The position numbers and the translations under genes are program-made. The notes below the pieces were generated by a model. It was not told the DNA's origin and did no database searches. It saw only the letters and a program-made list of their open reading frames with translations. DNA of 64,000 nucleotides from Mucilaginibacter inviolabilis (GTDB lineage Bacteria; Bacteroidota; Bacteroidia; Sphingobacteriales; Sphingobacteriaceae), in the NCBI RefSeq assembly GCF_011089895.1, contig NZ_JAANAT010000004.1, positions 62,001 to 126,000 of the forward strand, written 5' to 3'. Below are positions 24,579 to 31,741 of this stretch, one piece after another; positions within the stretch are counted from its first letter, which is position 1; each line of letters opens with the position of its first letter.

Positions 24579-25388
24579 ATGAAAAAAAGTATCATCATTC
24601 TTAATATCCTGGCGCTATGGTTACTGGTTGGTTATAACAGTTATTCGCAACAAGTGGCAGGTAATTATTATACTTCTTTTGATGGTACAAAAATACATTA
24701 CGAGGTAAAAGGGGATGGTTTTCCGGTGATATTAGTGCACGGCTTTTCAGGTACAGGAGAAGGCTGGAAAAAAGGTCAGCTTTATCCAGATCTGTTAAAG
24801 GCCGGTTATCAGGTTATCATTTTAGATCAGCGGGGTAATGGTCTGTCGGATAAACCACACACCGATGCGGCCTATGCAAATGATGCCGAGGCTAAGGATA
24901 TCATGGAATTGGCCGGTAGTCTTAAGCTTAAAAAATATGATGTGGTAGGCTATTCGCGCGGTTCCATTATTGCTTCCCGGTTGTTAGTACTGGATAAGCG
25001 GATACAAAAACTGGTAATGGGCGGCATGGGTGATGCTTATACCAACCCAGAATGGCCCAGGCGTATCCATGCCTACAAAGCGTTGATGGGCGATACTACT
25101 TTTCATGATGTAGATGGCATGATTAACTATATCCACAGTAATCCAGCCTTTGATGTAACAGCGTTGGCGCTGCAGCAAAAATATCAACCCTCAACAAGTC
25201 CGCAGGAATTGGCCAAAGTAAAAATACCCGTCATGATCATTTGTGGTACCGACGATCATGATAACGGATCAGAGACAGCCCTCAATAAACTTATTCCCGG
25301 CTCAAAGCTCAATTATGTTCCCGGCGATCATAATAGTGCATCCAGAACTATACAGTTTTCGACAGCTGTGCTAGCTTTCCTAAAGTAA
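24579..25388 (+). CDS. Secreted alpha/beta hydrolase paired with the GntP permease
   Basis: The ATG at 24579 opens a signal peptide (MKKSIIILNILALWLLVGYN, cleavage near SYSQQ) and gives 269 residues; an upstream in-frame start at 24489 lies inside the permease gene and lacks a signal. It has the HGFSGTGEGW oxyanion motif, LDQRGNGLSDKP, the nucleophile elbow VGYSRGSII, an acid in CGTDDHDNGSE and His in PGDHNSASR. This is the general pattern of epoxide hydrolase/lactonase-like carboxylesterases. The 14-bp gap from the permease implies one transcript. The substrate is unknown. Confidence 0.85.
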   Translation: MKKSIIILNILALWLLVGYNSYSQQVAGNYYTSFDGTKIHYEVKGDGFPVILVHGFSGTGEGWKKGQLYPDLLKAGYQVIILDQRGNGLSDKPHTDAAYANDAEAKDIMELAGSLKLKKYDVVGYSRGSIIASRLLVLDKRIQKLVMGGMGDAYTNPEWPRRIHAYKALMGDTTFHDVDGMINYIHSNPAFDVTALALQQKYQPSTSPQELAKVKIPVMIICGTDDHDNGSETALNKLIPGSKLNYVPGDHNSASRTIQFSTAVLAFLK

Positions 25389-25491
25389 AATGTCATTTTT
25401 AGGTTATTAAAAGGGCTTTTTTATATAATCGGCTTACTATTTGCATAAGTATGTTCAGAGATAATTTTTAACACTTATCAATACATATTTT

Positions 25492-25809
25492 ATGAAAAAG
25501 CTAACGATATATGTTTGCCTGTTTGTAGCGTTTCTGCTAACGCTAAGAGTTAACGCGCAGGCACAAACAAAGAAAAAAATGAGTCCGCAAGCTAAAGGTG
25601 CCATCATCGGTGGTGCCGGCGGTGCTGTAGCAGGCGGACTTATCGGTCATAATGTTGGGGGAGCATTAATTGGTGGCGCCATCGGAGCAGGTGGTGGTTA
25701 TGTAATAGGTAATGAAAAACGCCGTGCCGACGAGAAAAAACGTCGCGCCGCATGGCGCAGAGCGCATCCTAAACATCACCATCATTACACCAAAACCACC
25801 ACACACTAA
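25492..25809 (+). CDS. Glycine-zipper protein with a His-rich tail
   Basis: This 105-residue exported protein has a signal peptide (cleavage near NAQAQ), then a Gly/Ala zipper (about 35-75: GAIIGGAGGAVAGGLIGHNV and GGALIGGAIGAGGGYVIG) like YMGG/OmpA-type membrane-inserting helices. A basic tail (KRRADEKKRRAAWRRAHPKH) and a short histidine cluster follow. Such proteins are usually small envelope proteins; no specific role can be assigned. It is followed by a strong terminator and is probably monocistronic. Confidence 0.82.
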   Translation: MKKLTIYVCLFVAFLLTLRVNAQAQTKKKMSPQAKGAIIGGAGGAVAGGLIGHNVGGALIGGAIGAGGGYVIGNEKRRADEKKRRAAWRRAHPKHHHHYTKTTTH

Positions 25810-25820
25810 ATGTTAATCAT

Positions 25821-25862
25821 AAAAAAATGCCGCGGTTTAGATATAAACCACGGCATTTTTTT
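25821..25862 (+). terminator. Intrinsic terminator
   Basis: AAAAAAATGCCGCGGTTTA (25821-25839) and TAAACCACGGCATTTTTTT (25844-25862) pair with one G-T. It ends in seven T, shortly after the glycine-zipper gene. It could also work in reverse, since both sides are A/T runs. Confidence 0.9.
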
Positions 25863-26038
25863 ATGTTATCCTGATAGGAATTGTTATTTCCGGTACATCT
25901 ATTCCGTATTATAAAACAACTATCGTTATACGGATAATTTAAGATATATAATCGAATTGAAAATTTAAATCCCGTTTTGAGCGTTAATATAACAGGCATT
26001 TTACAAACAGTAGCATTCCATATTAGGTTTAATATATA

Positions 26039-27262
26039 ATGATTAAAACGCTTTCGGCATTACTTTTTTGTTTGTTCCCTTTTGTTGTAATGGCCCAAAG
26101 CTCAGTTACCATCGCCGATACAGTTAAAACTCCTGCTGATACAGTGGCTCAAAAAGATTTAATTGATATAGCCAGATCTTTGTTTAAAATAAAACCACGC
26201 AAGATATCAGCCACTGAAAAAAAGAAAGTCTATTTTTCCATTTTACCCATTTCTTCGTCCGATGGCCGAAGCGGCGGTAAAGCGCTTTTTACATCAACTT
26301 CTTTGGCCGTATATCTCGGCGACCCGCAAACAACTAATCTGTCGAGCTTTATATTTACCCCCTACTTTAACTTTAAAGGACGGTATGGTTTGCCTATCCG
26401 GTCAAATATATGGCTCAATAATAATCAATGGAATATAGTTGGCGATACCCGGGTATTGGTATATCCACAATATACCTGGGGGCTTGGAGGCAAACAGCCG
26501 GAGGATCGCCGTTTTTTGGTGAACTATAATTATGGACGCTTTTATCAGACTGTGCTTAAAAGAATAGAGCCTTATTTTTATGCAGGATTAGGTTACGATT
26601 TAGATTATTACCAGGATATAGACAGCGATGGGGATGTTAACCTGCATAATTTTACAAACTATAAATACGGCACTGCTTCGGATCAGAATGTTTTTTCATC
26701 GGGCGTAACTTTCAATTTGTTATATGATACCCGTAAAAACTCTATCAATCCTTTACCAGGCGCTTATGCTAACATCATTTATCGGGTAAACTCCAAAATG
26801 CTGGGGAGCAATACCAACTGGAGCTCTTTATATATTGATTTGCGCAAGTATATCTCCTTAACCGATGCCGGGCCTAAAAATGTGCTGGCGTTTTGGTCTT
26901 ATTTCTGGACATCACTTACACCCGGTACCCCTTATCTGAACCTGCCCAGCCTGGGCTGGGAGCCTTATCAACGATCGGGCAGGGGATTTGTGCAAAACAG
27001 ATACCGCGGCCAGCGGCTGGCCTATTTTGAGACCGAATACCGGCGCGATATTACCCGTAATGGATTATTAGGTTTTGTTTTGTTTGCCAATATAAACTCC
27101 GTTACGGAGCCACATACCCATGCTTTTGTTTACTGGCACCCCGCTGGTGGTACAGGGCTTCGGTTTAAATTCAATAAAAAATCCGGAACCAATATCAGTT
27201 TGGATTATGGTGCAAGTAAAAACTACAATGCCATCTATCTTAATCTGGGCGAAACTTTTTAA
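26039..27262 (+). CDS. D15/BamA-TamA-type outer-membrane barrel without POTRA domains
   Basis: This 407-residue protein has a signal peptide (MIKTLSALLFCLFPFVVMAQ) and then mainly beta-strand text to a C-terminal LNLGETF. The stretch RYRGQRLAYFETEYRRDITRNGLLGFVLFAN resembles the surface-antigen (PF01103) signature, including the conserved R-G-x-x strand. The protein is too short for POTRA repeats, so it is not BamA itself. Many Bacteroidota encode such stand-alone barrels as putative porins or lipase-linked partners. The role is unknown. An iterated-word repeat begins 3 bp after its stop codon. Confidence 0.8.
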   Translation: MIKTLSALLFCLFPFVVMAQSSVTIADTVKTPADTVAQKDLIDIARSLFKIKPRKISATEKKKVYFSILPISSSDGRSGGKALFTSTSLAVYLGDPQTTNLSSFIFTPYFNFKGRYGLPIRSNIWLNNNQWNIVGDTRVLVYPQYTWGLGGKQPEDRRFLVNYNYGRFYQTVLKRIEPYFYAGLGYDLDYYQDIDSDGDVNLHNFTNYKYGTASDQNVFSSGVTFNLLYDTRKNSINPLPGAYANIIYRVNSKMLGSNTNWSSLYIDLRKYISLTDAGPKNVLAFWSYFWTSLTPGTPYLNLPSLGWEPYQRSGRGFVQNRYRGQRLAYFETEYRRDITRNGLLGFVLFANINSVTEPHTHAFVYWHPAGGTGLRFKFNKKSGTNISLDYGASKNYNAIYLNLGETF

Positions 27263-27265
27263 GAG

Positions 27266-27331
27266 AAGTCCATAGACCATGGTCAATAGTCCATAGTTGA
27301 TAGAGTAAGACAAGTCCATAGACTATAGTCG
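27266..27331. repeat. Iterated-word element (GTCCATAG)
   Basis: AGTCCATAGACCATGGTC at about 27267, AGTCCATAG at about 27288 and AGTCCATAGACTATAGTC at about 27313 make three direct copies, two of them containing local palindromes. The element begins immediately after the barrel gene stop, as others in the window do. Confidence 0.7.
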
Positions 27332-27510
27332 ATAAACTAAAAAGAATAAATGACAAAATAACGATACGCGTTTTGGAATTTAAATTTTATTTTCGCCTTA
27401 TGTTTTTATCCGGCCACTCGTAGTAAAAAATCCTTCTGTACCTCGCCGGTAATATCCTGTAATTATTCTGTTTACCCTGGTCAAAAAACCGACCATCTGC
27501 CAAAAATCAC

Positions 27511-28737
27511 ATGACAAAAAAACGTTACGTAACACTAATACTCATTTTGGGGTCATTAACCGCATTGGGCCCTTTCTCGATAGATATGTACCTGCCTGGC
27601 TTTACAGCCATTGCCAAATATTTGCATACCAGTACCGATAGGGTGGCTTTGTCATTGTCGAGCTATTTTATTGGTATATCTGCCGGGCAATTATTGTATG
27701 GCCCTTTGCTGGACAGGTATGGCCGTAAACGACCCTTATACTTTGGATTAGGCCTTTATATTGTAGCCTCCATTGGCTGTTTCTTTTCTACTTCGCTGGA
27801 GATGCTGATCTTGATGCGCTTTTTTCAGGCGGTGGGCAGTTGTGCAGCCAGTGTGGCGGCTATGGCCATGGTACGCGATCTGTTTCCGGTGGAAGATAAC
27901 GCCAAAGTATTTTCGTTGTTGATCCTGGTGCTAGGTGCTTCGCCCATGTTGGCGCCAACTATTGGCAGTTATATTACAGCAGCCTTTGAATGGCAGGTGA
28001 TATTTTTGATATTAACTGTTATTGCTGTATTGATATTGCTGGCCGTTGTATTTTTATTGCCCGAAAGCTATCAGCCCGATCCATCGTACTCTTTAAAGCC
28101 ATTGCCCATTATCCGCAACTTTTGGCATGTGTTAAAAAATGCGCAGTTTTTAACTTACGCGCTTTGCGGGGCATTCGCGTTTGCGGGTCTGTTCGCCTAC
28201 GTATCATCGTCGTCAATTGTATTTATTGAAGTATTCAAAGTAAGTCAGAAAGGGTTTGGATGGATATTCGCGGGACTTTCGGTAGGATTTATTGGCTCGA
28301 GCCAGGTAAACAGTATCCTGATGAAAAAATATAAAAGCGAGCAATTGGTAAATGCTTCGCTCATATGGCTGGTATGCATATCGGTGGTGTTTTTAACAGG
28401 TGCTTTCAATAACTGGTTTGATATTGGCGGCACCATTGCCATGATATTTGGTGTATTGTGCGGTGTTGGTATCAGTTATCCAAATACAGCCGCTTTATCG
28501 TTGGCACCGTTCACTAAAAACGCGGGTTCGGCCTCCGCATTAATGGGGGCCTTTCAAATGGCTGTGGGTTCGCTGGCATCGGTGGGTATCACACTCATCA
28601 AAAGTAATAGCGCCTTACCTATGGCCGGGGTTATGGCAGCATCAGCCGTTGTAGCGCTGTTAACTTTGCTAATAGGCAGACGGTTTATTAAGCATAAAGT
28701 AGCGGCATCCGCAGGTGCGGGTGTGATAGCGCACTAA
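27511..28737 (+). CDS. Bcr/CflA-family MFS multidrug efflux transporter
   Basis: This 408-residue protein has twelve transmembrane helices and the MFS motif A between helices 2 and 3 (GPLLDRYGRKRP). It also has the DHA1 subgroup's first-helix text GSLTALGPFSIDMYLPGF, which is typical of Bcr/CflA proteins, and the RFFQAVGSCAA motif in helix 4. Members export drugs such as bicyclomycin, sulfonamides or chloramphenicol, and some export dipeptides or cysteine. The substrate here is unknown. The gene stands alone. Confidence 0.93.
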   Translation: MTKKRYVTLILILGSLTALGPFSIDMYLPGFTAIAKYLHTSTDRVALSLSSYFIGISAGQLLYGPLLDRYGRKRPLYFGLGLYIVASIGCFFSTSLEMLILMRFFQAVGSCAASVAAMAMVRDLFPVEDNAKVFSLLILVLGASPMLAPTIGSYITAAFEWQVIFLILTVIAVLILLAVVFLLPESYQPDPSYSLKPLPIIRNFWHVLKNAQFLTYALCGAFAFAGLFAYVSSSSIVFIEVFKVSQKGFGWIFAGLSVGFIGSSQVNSILMKKYKSEQLVNASLIWLVCISVVFLTGAFNNWFDIGGTIAMIFGVLCGVGISYPNTAALSLAPFTKNAGSASALMGAFQMAVGSLASVGITLIKSNSALPMAGVMAASAVVALLTLLIGRRFIKHKVAASAGAGVIAH

Positions 28738-28764
28738 TGACATGTTTTGTTACTTAACGCAATG

Positions 28765-28926
28765 CTATATCCGCCTGTTTTTACGACTTCTTCGGATGAA
28801 GTAAATTAAACAAACAACAAGAATAAGAAACACAAGGATCTGCCACCAACTAAAAATAAGTCTGAAAGAAAATCCACCGGCTACAACGTCGTCGTTTAGT
28901 AATATGGTAATAAATCTAATGCTCAT
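28765..28926 (-). CDS. Possible small single-pass membrane protein
   Basis: This is a 53-residue frame from ATG 28926: MSIRFITILLNDDVVAGGFS, then a strongly hydrophobic helix (WWQILVFLILVVCLIYFI) and a basic end (RRSRKNRRI), the correct topology for a membrane peptide with the tail inside. It lies between the MFS gene and the clpP terminator and is transcribed toward the MFS gene. No homologue is recognised. The positive-inside tail argues for a real gene; the lack of context argues against. Confidence 0.4.
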   Translation of the reverse strand: MSIRFITILLNDDVVAGGFSFRLIFSWWQILVFLILVVCLIYFIRRSRKNRRI

Positions 28927-28956
28927 TGCTTGCGATAATAAAACCAAGATAAATAA

Positions 28957-28981
28957 AAAAGCCTCTTATTAAGAGGCTTTT
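28957..28981 (-). terminator. Intrinsic terminator downstream of clpP
   Basis: AAAAGCCTCTTA and TAAGAGGCTTTT are exact inverse complements around a T at 28969, giving a GC-containing stem with A and T runs on both sides. It lies about 55 bp past the clpP stop. Between the two is another local repeat, CCCTCTTCTTGGAGAGGG (about 29001-29018). Confidence 0.85.
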
Positions 28982-29036
28982 ATTGGCTATGCAGTTTATT
29001 TCAGAACCCTCTTCTTGGAGAGGGCAGGGTGAGGTT

Positions 29037-29720
29037 TTACCCCAACACCTCATCAATAATCCCAAACTCTTTGGATTCGCTGGCTGTCATCCAGTAATCC
29101 CGATCGGATACATCATAAACTTTTTGATAAGGCTGGCCGCTGTGCTGGGCAATGATCTCGTATAGTTCCTGTTTCATTTTACGTATTTGGACGGATGCTA
29201 TCTCGATGTCTGATGCCATGCCCTGCGCCCCGCCCGATGGCTGGTGCAGCATGATGCGGGAATGCTTGAGGGCGGCACGTTTGCCCGCAGCACCCGCGCA
29301 CAATAGCACAGAACCCATAGACAAGGCCATGCCGGTACAAATAGTAGCCACATCGGGCCCTATAAAGTGCATGGTATCATAAATGCCTAAACCGGCATAA
29401 ACCGAACCACCCGGCGAGTTGATGTACATTTGGATATCTTTTTTTGAATCGGTTGATTGCAGAAAGAGCAGCTGCGCCTGGATGATGTTGGCCACATGGT
29501 CGTCGACGGCTTCGCCAAGAAAGATGATCCTGTCCATCATCAGGCGCGAAAATACATCCATCTGGGCTACGCGCATTTCGCGTTCTTCGGTGATGTAGGG
29601 TGTCATGGCGGTGGGAAGGGCGCTTTTTTCAACCTTCGAAATAAAACTATCTACCTGGGTACCGGCAATAGAATGGTGCATGACCGCATATTTGCGGAAT
29701 TCCTGTTTATCGATATTCAT
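29037..29720 (-). CDS. clpP: ATP-dependent Clp protease proteolytic subunit
   Basis: This 227-residue serine peptidase forms the double-ring chamber served by ClpX or ClpA. The catalytic Ser is at about 134 in TGMALSMGSVLL, His at about 159 in IMLHQPSGGAQG, and Asp at about 208 in SDRDYWMTA. MYINSPGGSVYAGLGIYDTM (about 98-117) is diagnostic. In many ClpP proteins the nucleophile motif has A-A-S-M-G; here it reads A-L-S-M-G. A partner clpX is not in the window next to it, which is unusual for bacteria where clpP-clpX are linked but common in this phylum. The N-terminal region (1-45) is longer than usual and may be a propeptide. Confidence 0.95.
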   Translation of the reverse strand: MNIDKQEFRKYAVMHHSIAGTQVDSFISKVEKSALPTAMTPYITEEREMRVAQMDVFSRLMMDRIIFLGEAVDDHVANIIQAQLLFLQSTDSKKDIQMYINSPGGSVYAGLGIYDTMHFIGPDVATICTGMALSMGSVLLCAGAAGKRAALKHSRIMLHQPSGGAQGMASDIEIASVQIRKMKQELYEIIAQHSGQPYQKVYDVSDRDYWMTASESKEFGIIDEVLG

Positions 29721-29742
29721 AAATTTTTGTGTTTTAGTGGTT

Positions 29743-29837
29743 AGGAGTCAAGAGGTAAGAATCAAGAGTCAAGACAACGAAAAACAGTCTCGGATTTTAA
29801 AAACGAAATCTTGATTCTTGACTCTTACTTCTTGATT
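29743..29837. repeat. Iterated-word element (AGTCAAGA/AATCAAGA) with 29-bp arms
   Basis: The arms at about 29746-29774 and 29808-29837 match over 29 positions with four A/G differences, three of which leave G-U pairs in the minus-strand transcript. The word A(G/A)TCAAGA is iterated within each arm. On the minus strand it begins at the TAG stop (29838-29840) of the small partner gene and ends near the clpP start. Confidence 0.85.
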
Positions 29838-30107
29838 CTATCTTAAAAAAATACGTGTTATTTTTTGCCTGAAACTCAGATGTTCGGGCTGGTTAAATAA
29901 TTGCTGATGAACGGCTTCTATCTCGGCCTTTACCTGTTTGCGGCCATATTGCTGCACGAGGGTATAAACTTGCCGCTGTTGCGAAACACGGGTCTGCAGA
30001 TCCTGATCAAGCAATATTTTGGCTTCGAACAAGAGGGAGTTGGCCGGATTTGCCTTTTTTAACAGGTAGGCTTCGGTTTGTGCTATGTTATTCAAGGAAG
30101 TCCTCAT
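29838..30107 (-). CDS. Small partner of the sigma factor (possible anti-sigma)
   Basis: This 89-residue helical protein has an acidic/hydrophobic first part (NIAQTEAYLLKKANPANSLL, then FEAKILLDQDLQTRV) and a basic helix-rich end (QQYGRKQVKAEIEAVHQQLF). It overlaps the sigma-factor gene by 20 bp and follows it, as anti-sigma genes do. There is no zinc-binding HxxxCxxC motif and no membrane helix. It has the layout of the short N-terminal domain of Bacteroidota anti-sigma proteins, but I cannot confirm the function. It is translationally coupled to the sigma factor. Confidence 0.65.
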   Translation of the reverse strand: MRTSLNNIAQTEAYLLKKANPANSLLFEAKILLDQDLQTRVSQQRQVYTLVQQYGRKQVKAEIEAVHQQLFNQPEHLSFRQKITRIFLR

Positions 30108-30633
30108 AAGTTAATGCTTTTTTTTTAACGGATTCCCTTACTTTTTCAATGCACTTATATTTTTGCACCGTTGCCGAACGTACCCCCGAAAAGCCGAACA
30201 ATTGGGCTAATTTGGTCATGGGTAACTGATCGTAATAAAAGGAGCGAAGCAGTTCCATACAGCGTTTGCCAGCGGTTTCTAAAAAATGTAATAATTTATC
30301 TTCAGCAAGGGGCACGGTGGTTTCGATAGCCATATCTGAGGCGGCATTGTCTTCCAGCTGCGTAGTTTGTTGAGTTTCTTTATACCTTTTTATCCACAGA
30401 TACCGGGCAGTGCCATAAATGTAAGCTCCTTCGCTGGTGTTGATATCAGCTGTGGCCGATCTGCTTTTTTCGTAATAGCTCAGCAGGGCGTCCTGGAAAA
30501 CATCTTTGGCCTCATCAAATGATCCGCCGCATTTGCTTACATAGCGGGCCACCGCCGGGAAAACTTTTTGATATAGTGCGATGAAAAGCTGCTGCCGTTC
30601 TGCAACCTGCTCTTCCAAATTAACTGCATCCAT
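30088..30633 (-). CDS. Sigma-70 family (ECF-like) RNA polymerase sigma factor
   Basis: This 181-residue protein has region 2 (about 15-90; CGGSFDEAKDVFQDALLSYY is the conserved region 2 helix) and region 4 (about 125-170; LRSFYYDQLPMTKLAQLFGF, then GVRSATVQKYKCIEKVRES as the recognition helix). No region 3 is seen, as in ECF factors. It should direct a small regulon, possibly a stress or envelope response. The small gene overlapping its 3' end could encode its regulator. Clp protease lies just downstream in the same direction but beyond a repeat. Confidence 0.88.
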   Translation of the reverse strand: MDAVNLEEQVAERQQLFIALYQKVFPAVARYVSKCGGSFDEAKDVFQDALLSYYEKSRSATADINTSEGAYIYGTARYLWIKRYKETQQTTQLEDNAASDMAIETTVPLAEDKLLHFLETAGKRCMELLRSFYYDQLPMTKLAQLFGFSGVRSATVQKYKCIEKVRESVKKKALTYEDFLE

Positions 30634-30712
30634 TGTTTACTGTTTATTACGATGTGTAAATTATAACAGATATATCACCTTTTTGGATAAAAGATTTTTG
30701 GATTTATTTACC

Positions 30713-30792
30713 TTGTCATCCTGAGTATAGCGAAGGATCTTCTTCACGGGAATAGTTGTATAATAGATGCTTCACTGCGTTCAGCATGACAA
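30713..30792. repeat. Palindromic intergenic repeat, GTCATCCTGAG type
   Basis: Starts TTGTCATCCTGAGTATAGCG and ends CACTGCGTTCAGCATGACAA. Arms pair over about 28 bp. It fills the gap between the lipoprotein gene and the sigma-factor gene. Confidence 0.88.
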
Positions 30793-30800
30793 AACCGGGA

Positions 30801-31208
30801 TTAAAACTTACTTGCCCGCAAAGCCGTAACCTTTGAACCTTCGGGGCCCGTGCTTTCAAAAATGATCTTATCATCCGTCAATTCGGATACATAAAAGACA
30901 AAATCTCGGGTCTTGCCGTCAGGCAGTACTTCTTTTACATTCATATTGCTGCCGTTAAGGGTAAAGGTACCATGCGACAGGAATTTGCCACCCCAAACAA
31001 TTACATATTTCATCTCGGGTGTGAACTGTATATATGGCACAACCTCATCCAGTTCGGCCTTTTTCATGGTATCCGGCGGACTGGCATTGGGGTGTTCTAT
31101 TTTAATATATTTCCATTTGCCGGTAAGCGCCTGGGTGGTAACTGCGGGTTTGCATGATGCCATAACACCTAACACCAGCGTAAATAATATAAAACCTTGA
31201 AATTTCAT
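30801..31208 (-). CDS. Small lipoprotein (lipocalin-like)
   Basis: The ATG at 31208 gives 135 residues beginning MKFQGFILFTLVLGVMASCK, a lipoprotein signal with the cysteine at 19. The mature part is beta-rich: GKWKYIKIEHPNASPPDT, FTPEMKYVIVWGG, GTFTLNGSNMNVKEVLPDG, VSELTDDKIIFES. This is the pattern of small lipocalin-like proteins with a Gly-x-Trp start. I do not recognise a named family. It stands alone between a palindromic repeat and a small charged gene. Confidence 0.75.
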   Translation of the reverse strand: MKFQGFILFTLVLGVMASCKPAVTTQALTGKWKYIKIEHPNASPPDTMKKAELDEVVPYIQFTPEMKYVIVWGGKFLSHGTFTLNGSNMNVKEVLPDGKTRDFVFYVSELTDDKIIFESTGPEGSKVTALRASKF

Positions 31209-31257
31209 GATAGCATTAATTTTATCTAAGCTATGCAATTACCAGTAAAGTATAAAA

Positions 31258-31407
31258 TCAGTGCTTACCTTTCAGGTGTTTTTTAACACGTTCCTCGGCT
31301 TTTTTTACCTCGTCTTTTTCGCTTATCGGCGCTTCTGTTTCCAGTTGCTTTCTGCCCTTACCGTCTGTAGTTTTTTTGCTGGTGTTTTTTGATGTTGAAG
31401 TATTCAT
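31258..31407 (-). CDS. Small charged protein, 49 residues
   Basis: A complete frame from ATG 31407 to TGA 31258 gives MNTSTSKNTSKKTTDGKGRK, then an acidic stretch (LETEAPISEKDEV) and a basic end (KKAEERVKKHLKGKH). The composition is strongly polar and likely disordered. It lies 49 bp upstream of the lipoprotein gene in the same direction. Codon use looks coding, but with no conserved motif the call rests on composition and a clean frame alone. Confidence 0.55.
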   Translation of the reverse strand: MNTSTSKNTSKKTTDGKGRKQLETEAPISEKDEVKKAEERVKKHLKGKH

Positions 31408-31741
31408 GACCATAAAGATTAAATGAGATACTATTGATTTAACTACCGGTAAACTGAATTGTTTACAATTAATTCATTATGAATTGTTGAAGTAAAATAT
31501 CAACTTAGGCAAAAATCCTATAATCCTTAATCAATTAAATTATGCTTCAGCGCAATCAACGAAATCGAAAAAATCAACGGTCAAAAATATTTTTTAAAAA
31601 AGTTGTAACATCCTGTAATTGCAACTGTCTTAATGACACTATATAGCCAAGGTACTCCAATCCAGTTAAGCTATAAGTTATTGTGAGGGCCCGCACCTTA
31701 AGGGTTCCGTTAAAAAAATCAAAAAACTAAATCTTAAAAAA
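31408..31741. other. Intergenic region upstream of the SPFH gene
   Basis: This 334-bp gap, divergent between the small charged gene and the SPFH gene, contains no frame I would defend. It is AT-rich, with a GGGCCC-containing segment (about 31686-31691) close to the SPFH start, where a leader may lie. No repeat family from elsewhere in the window is seen. Confidence 0.5.
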
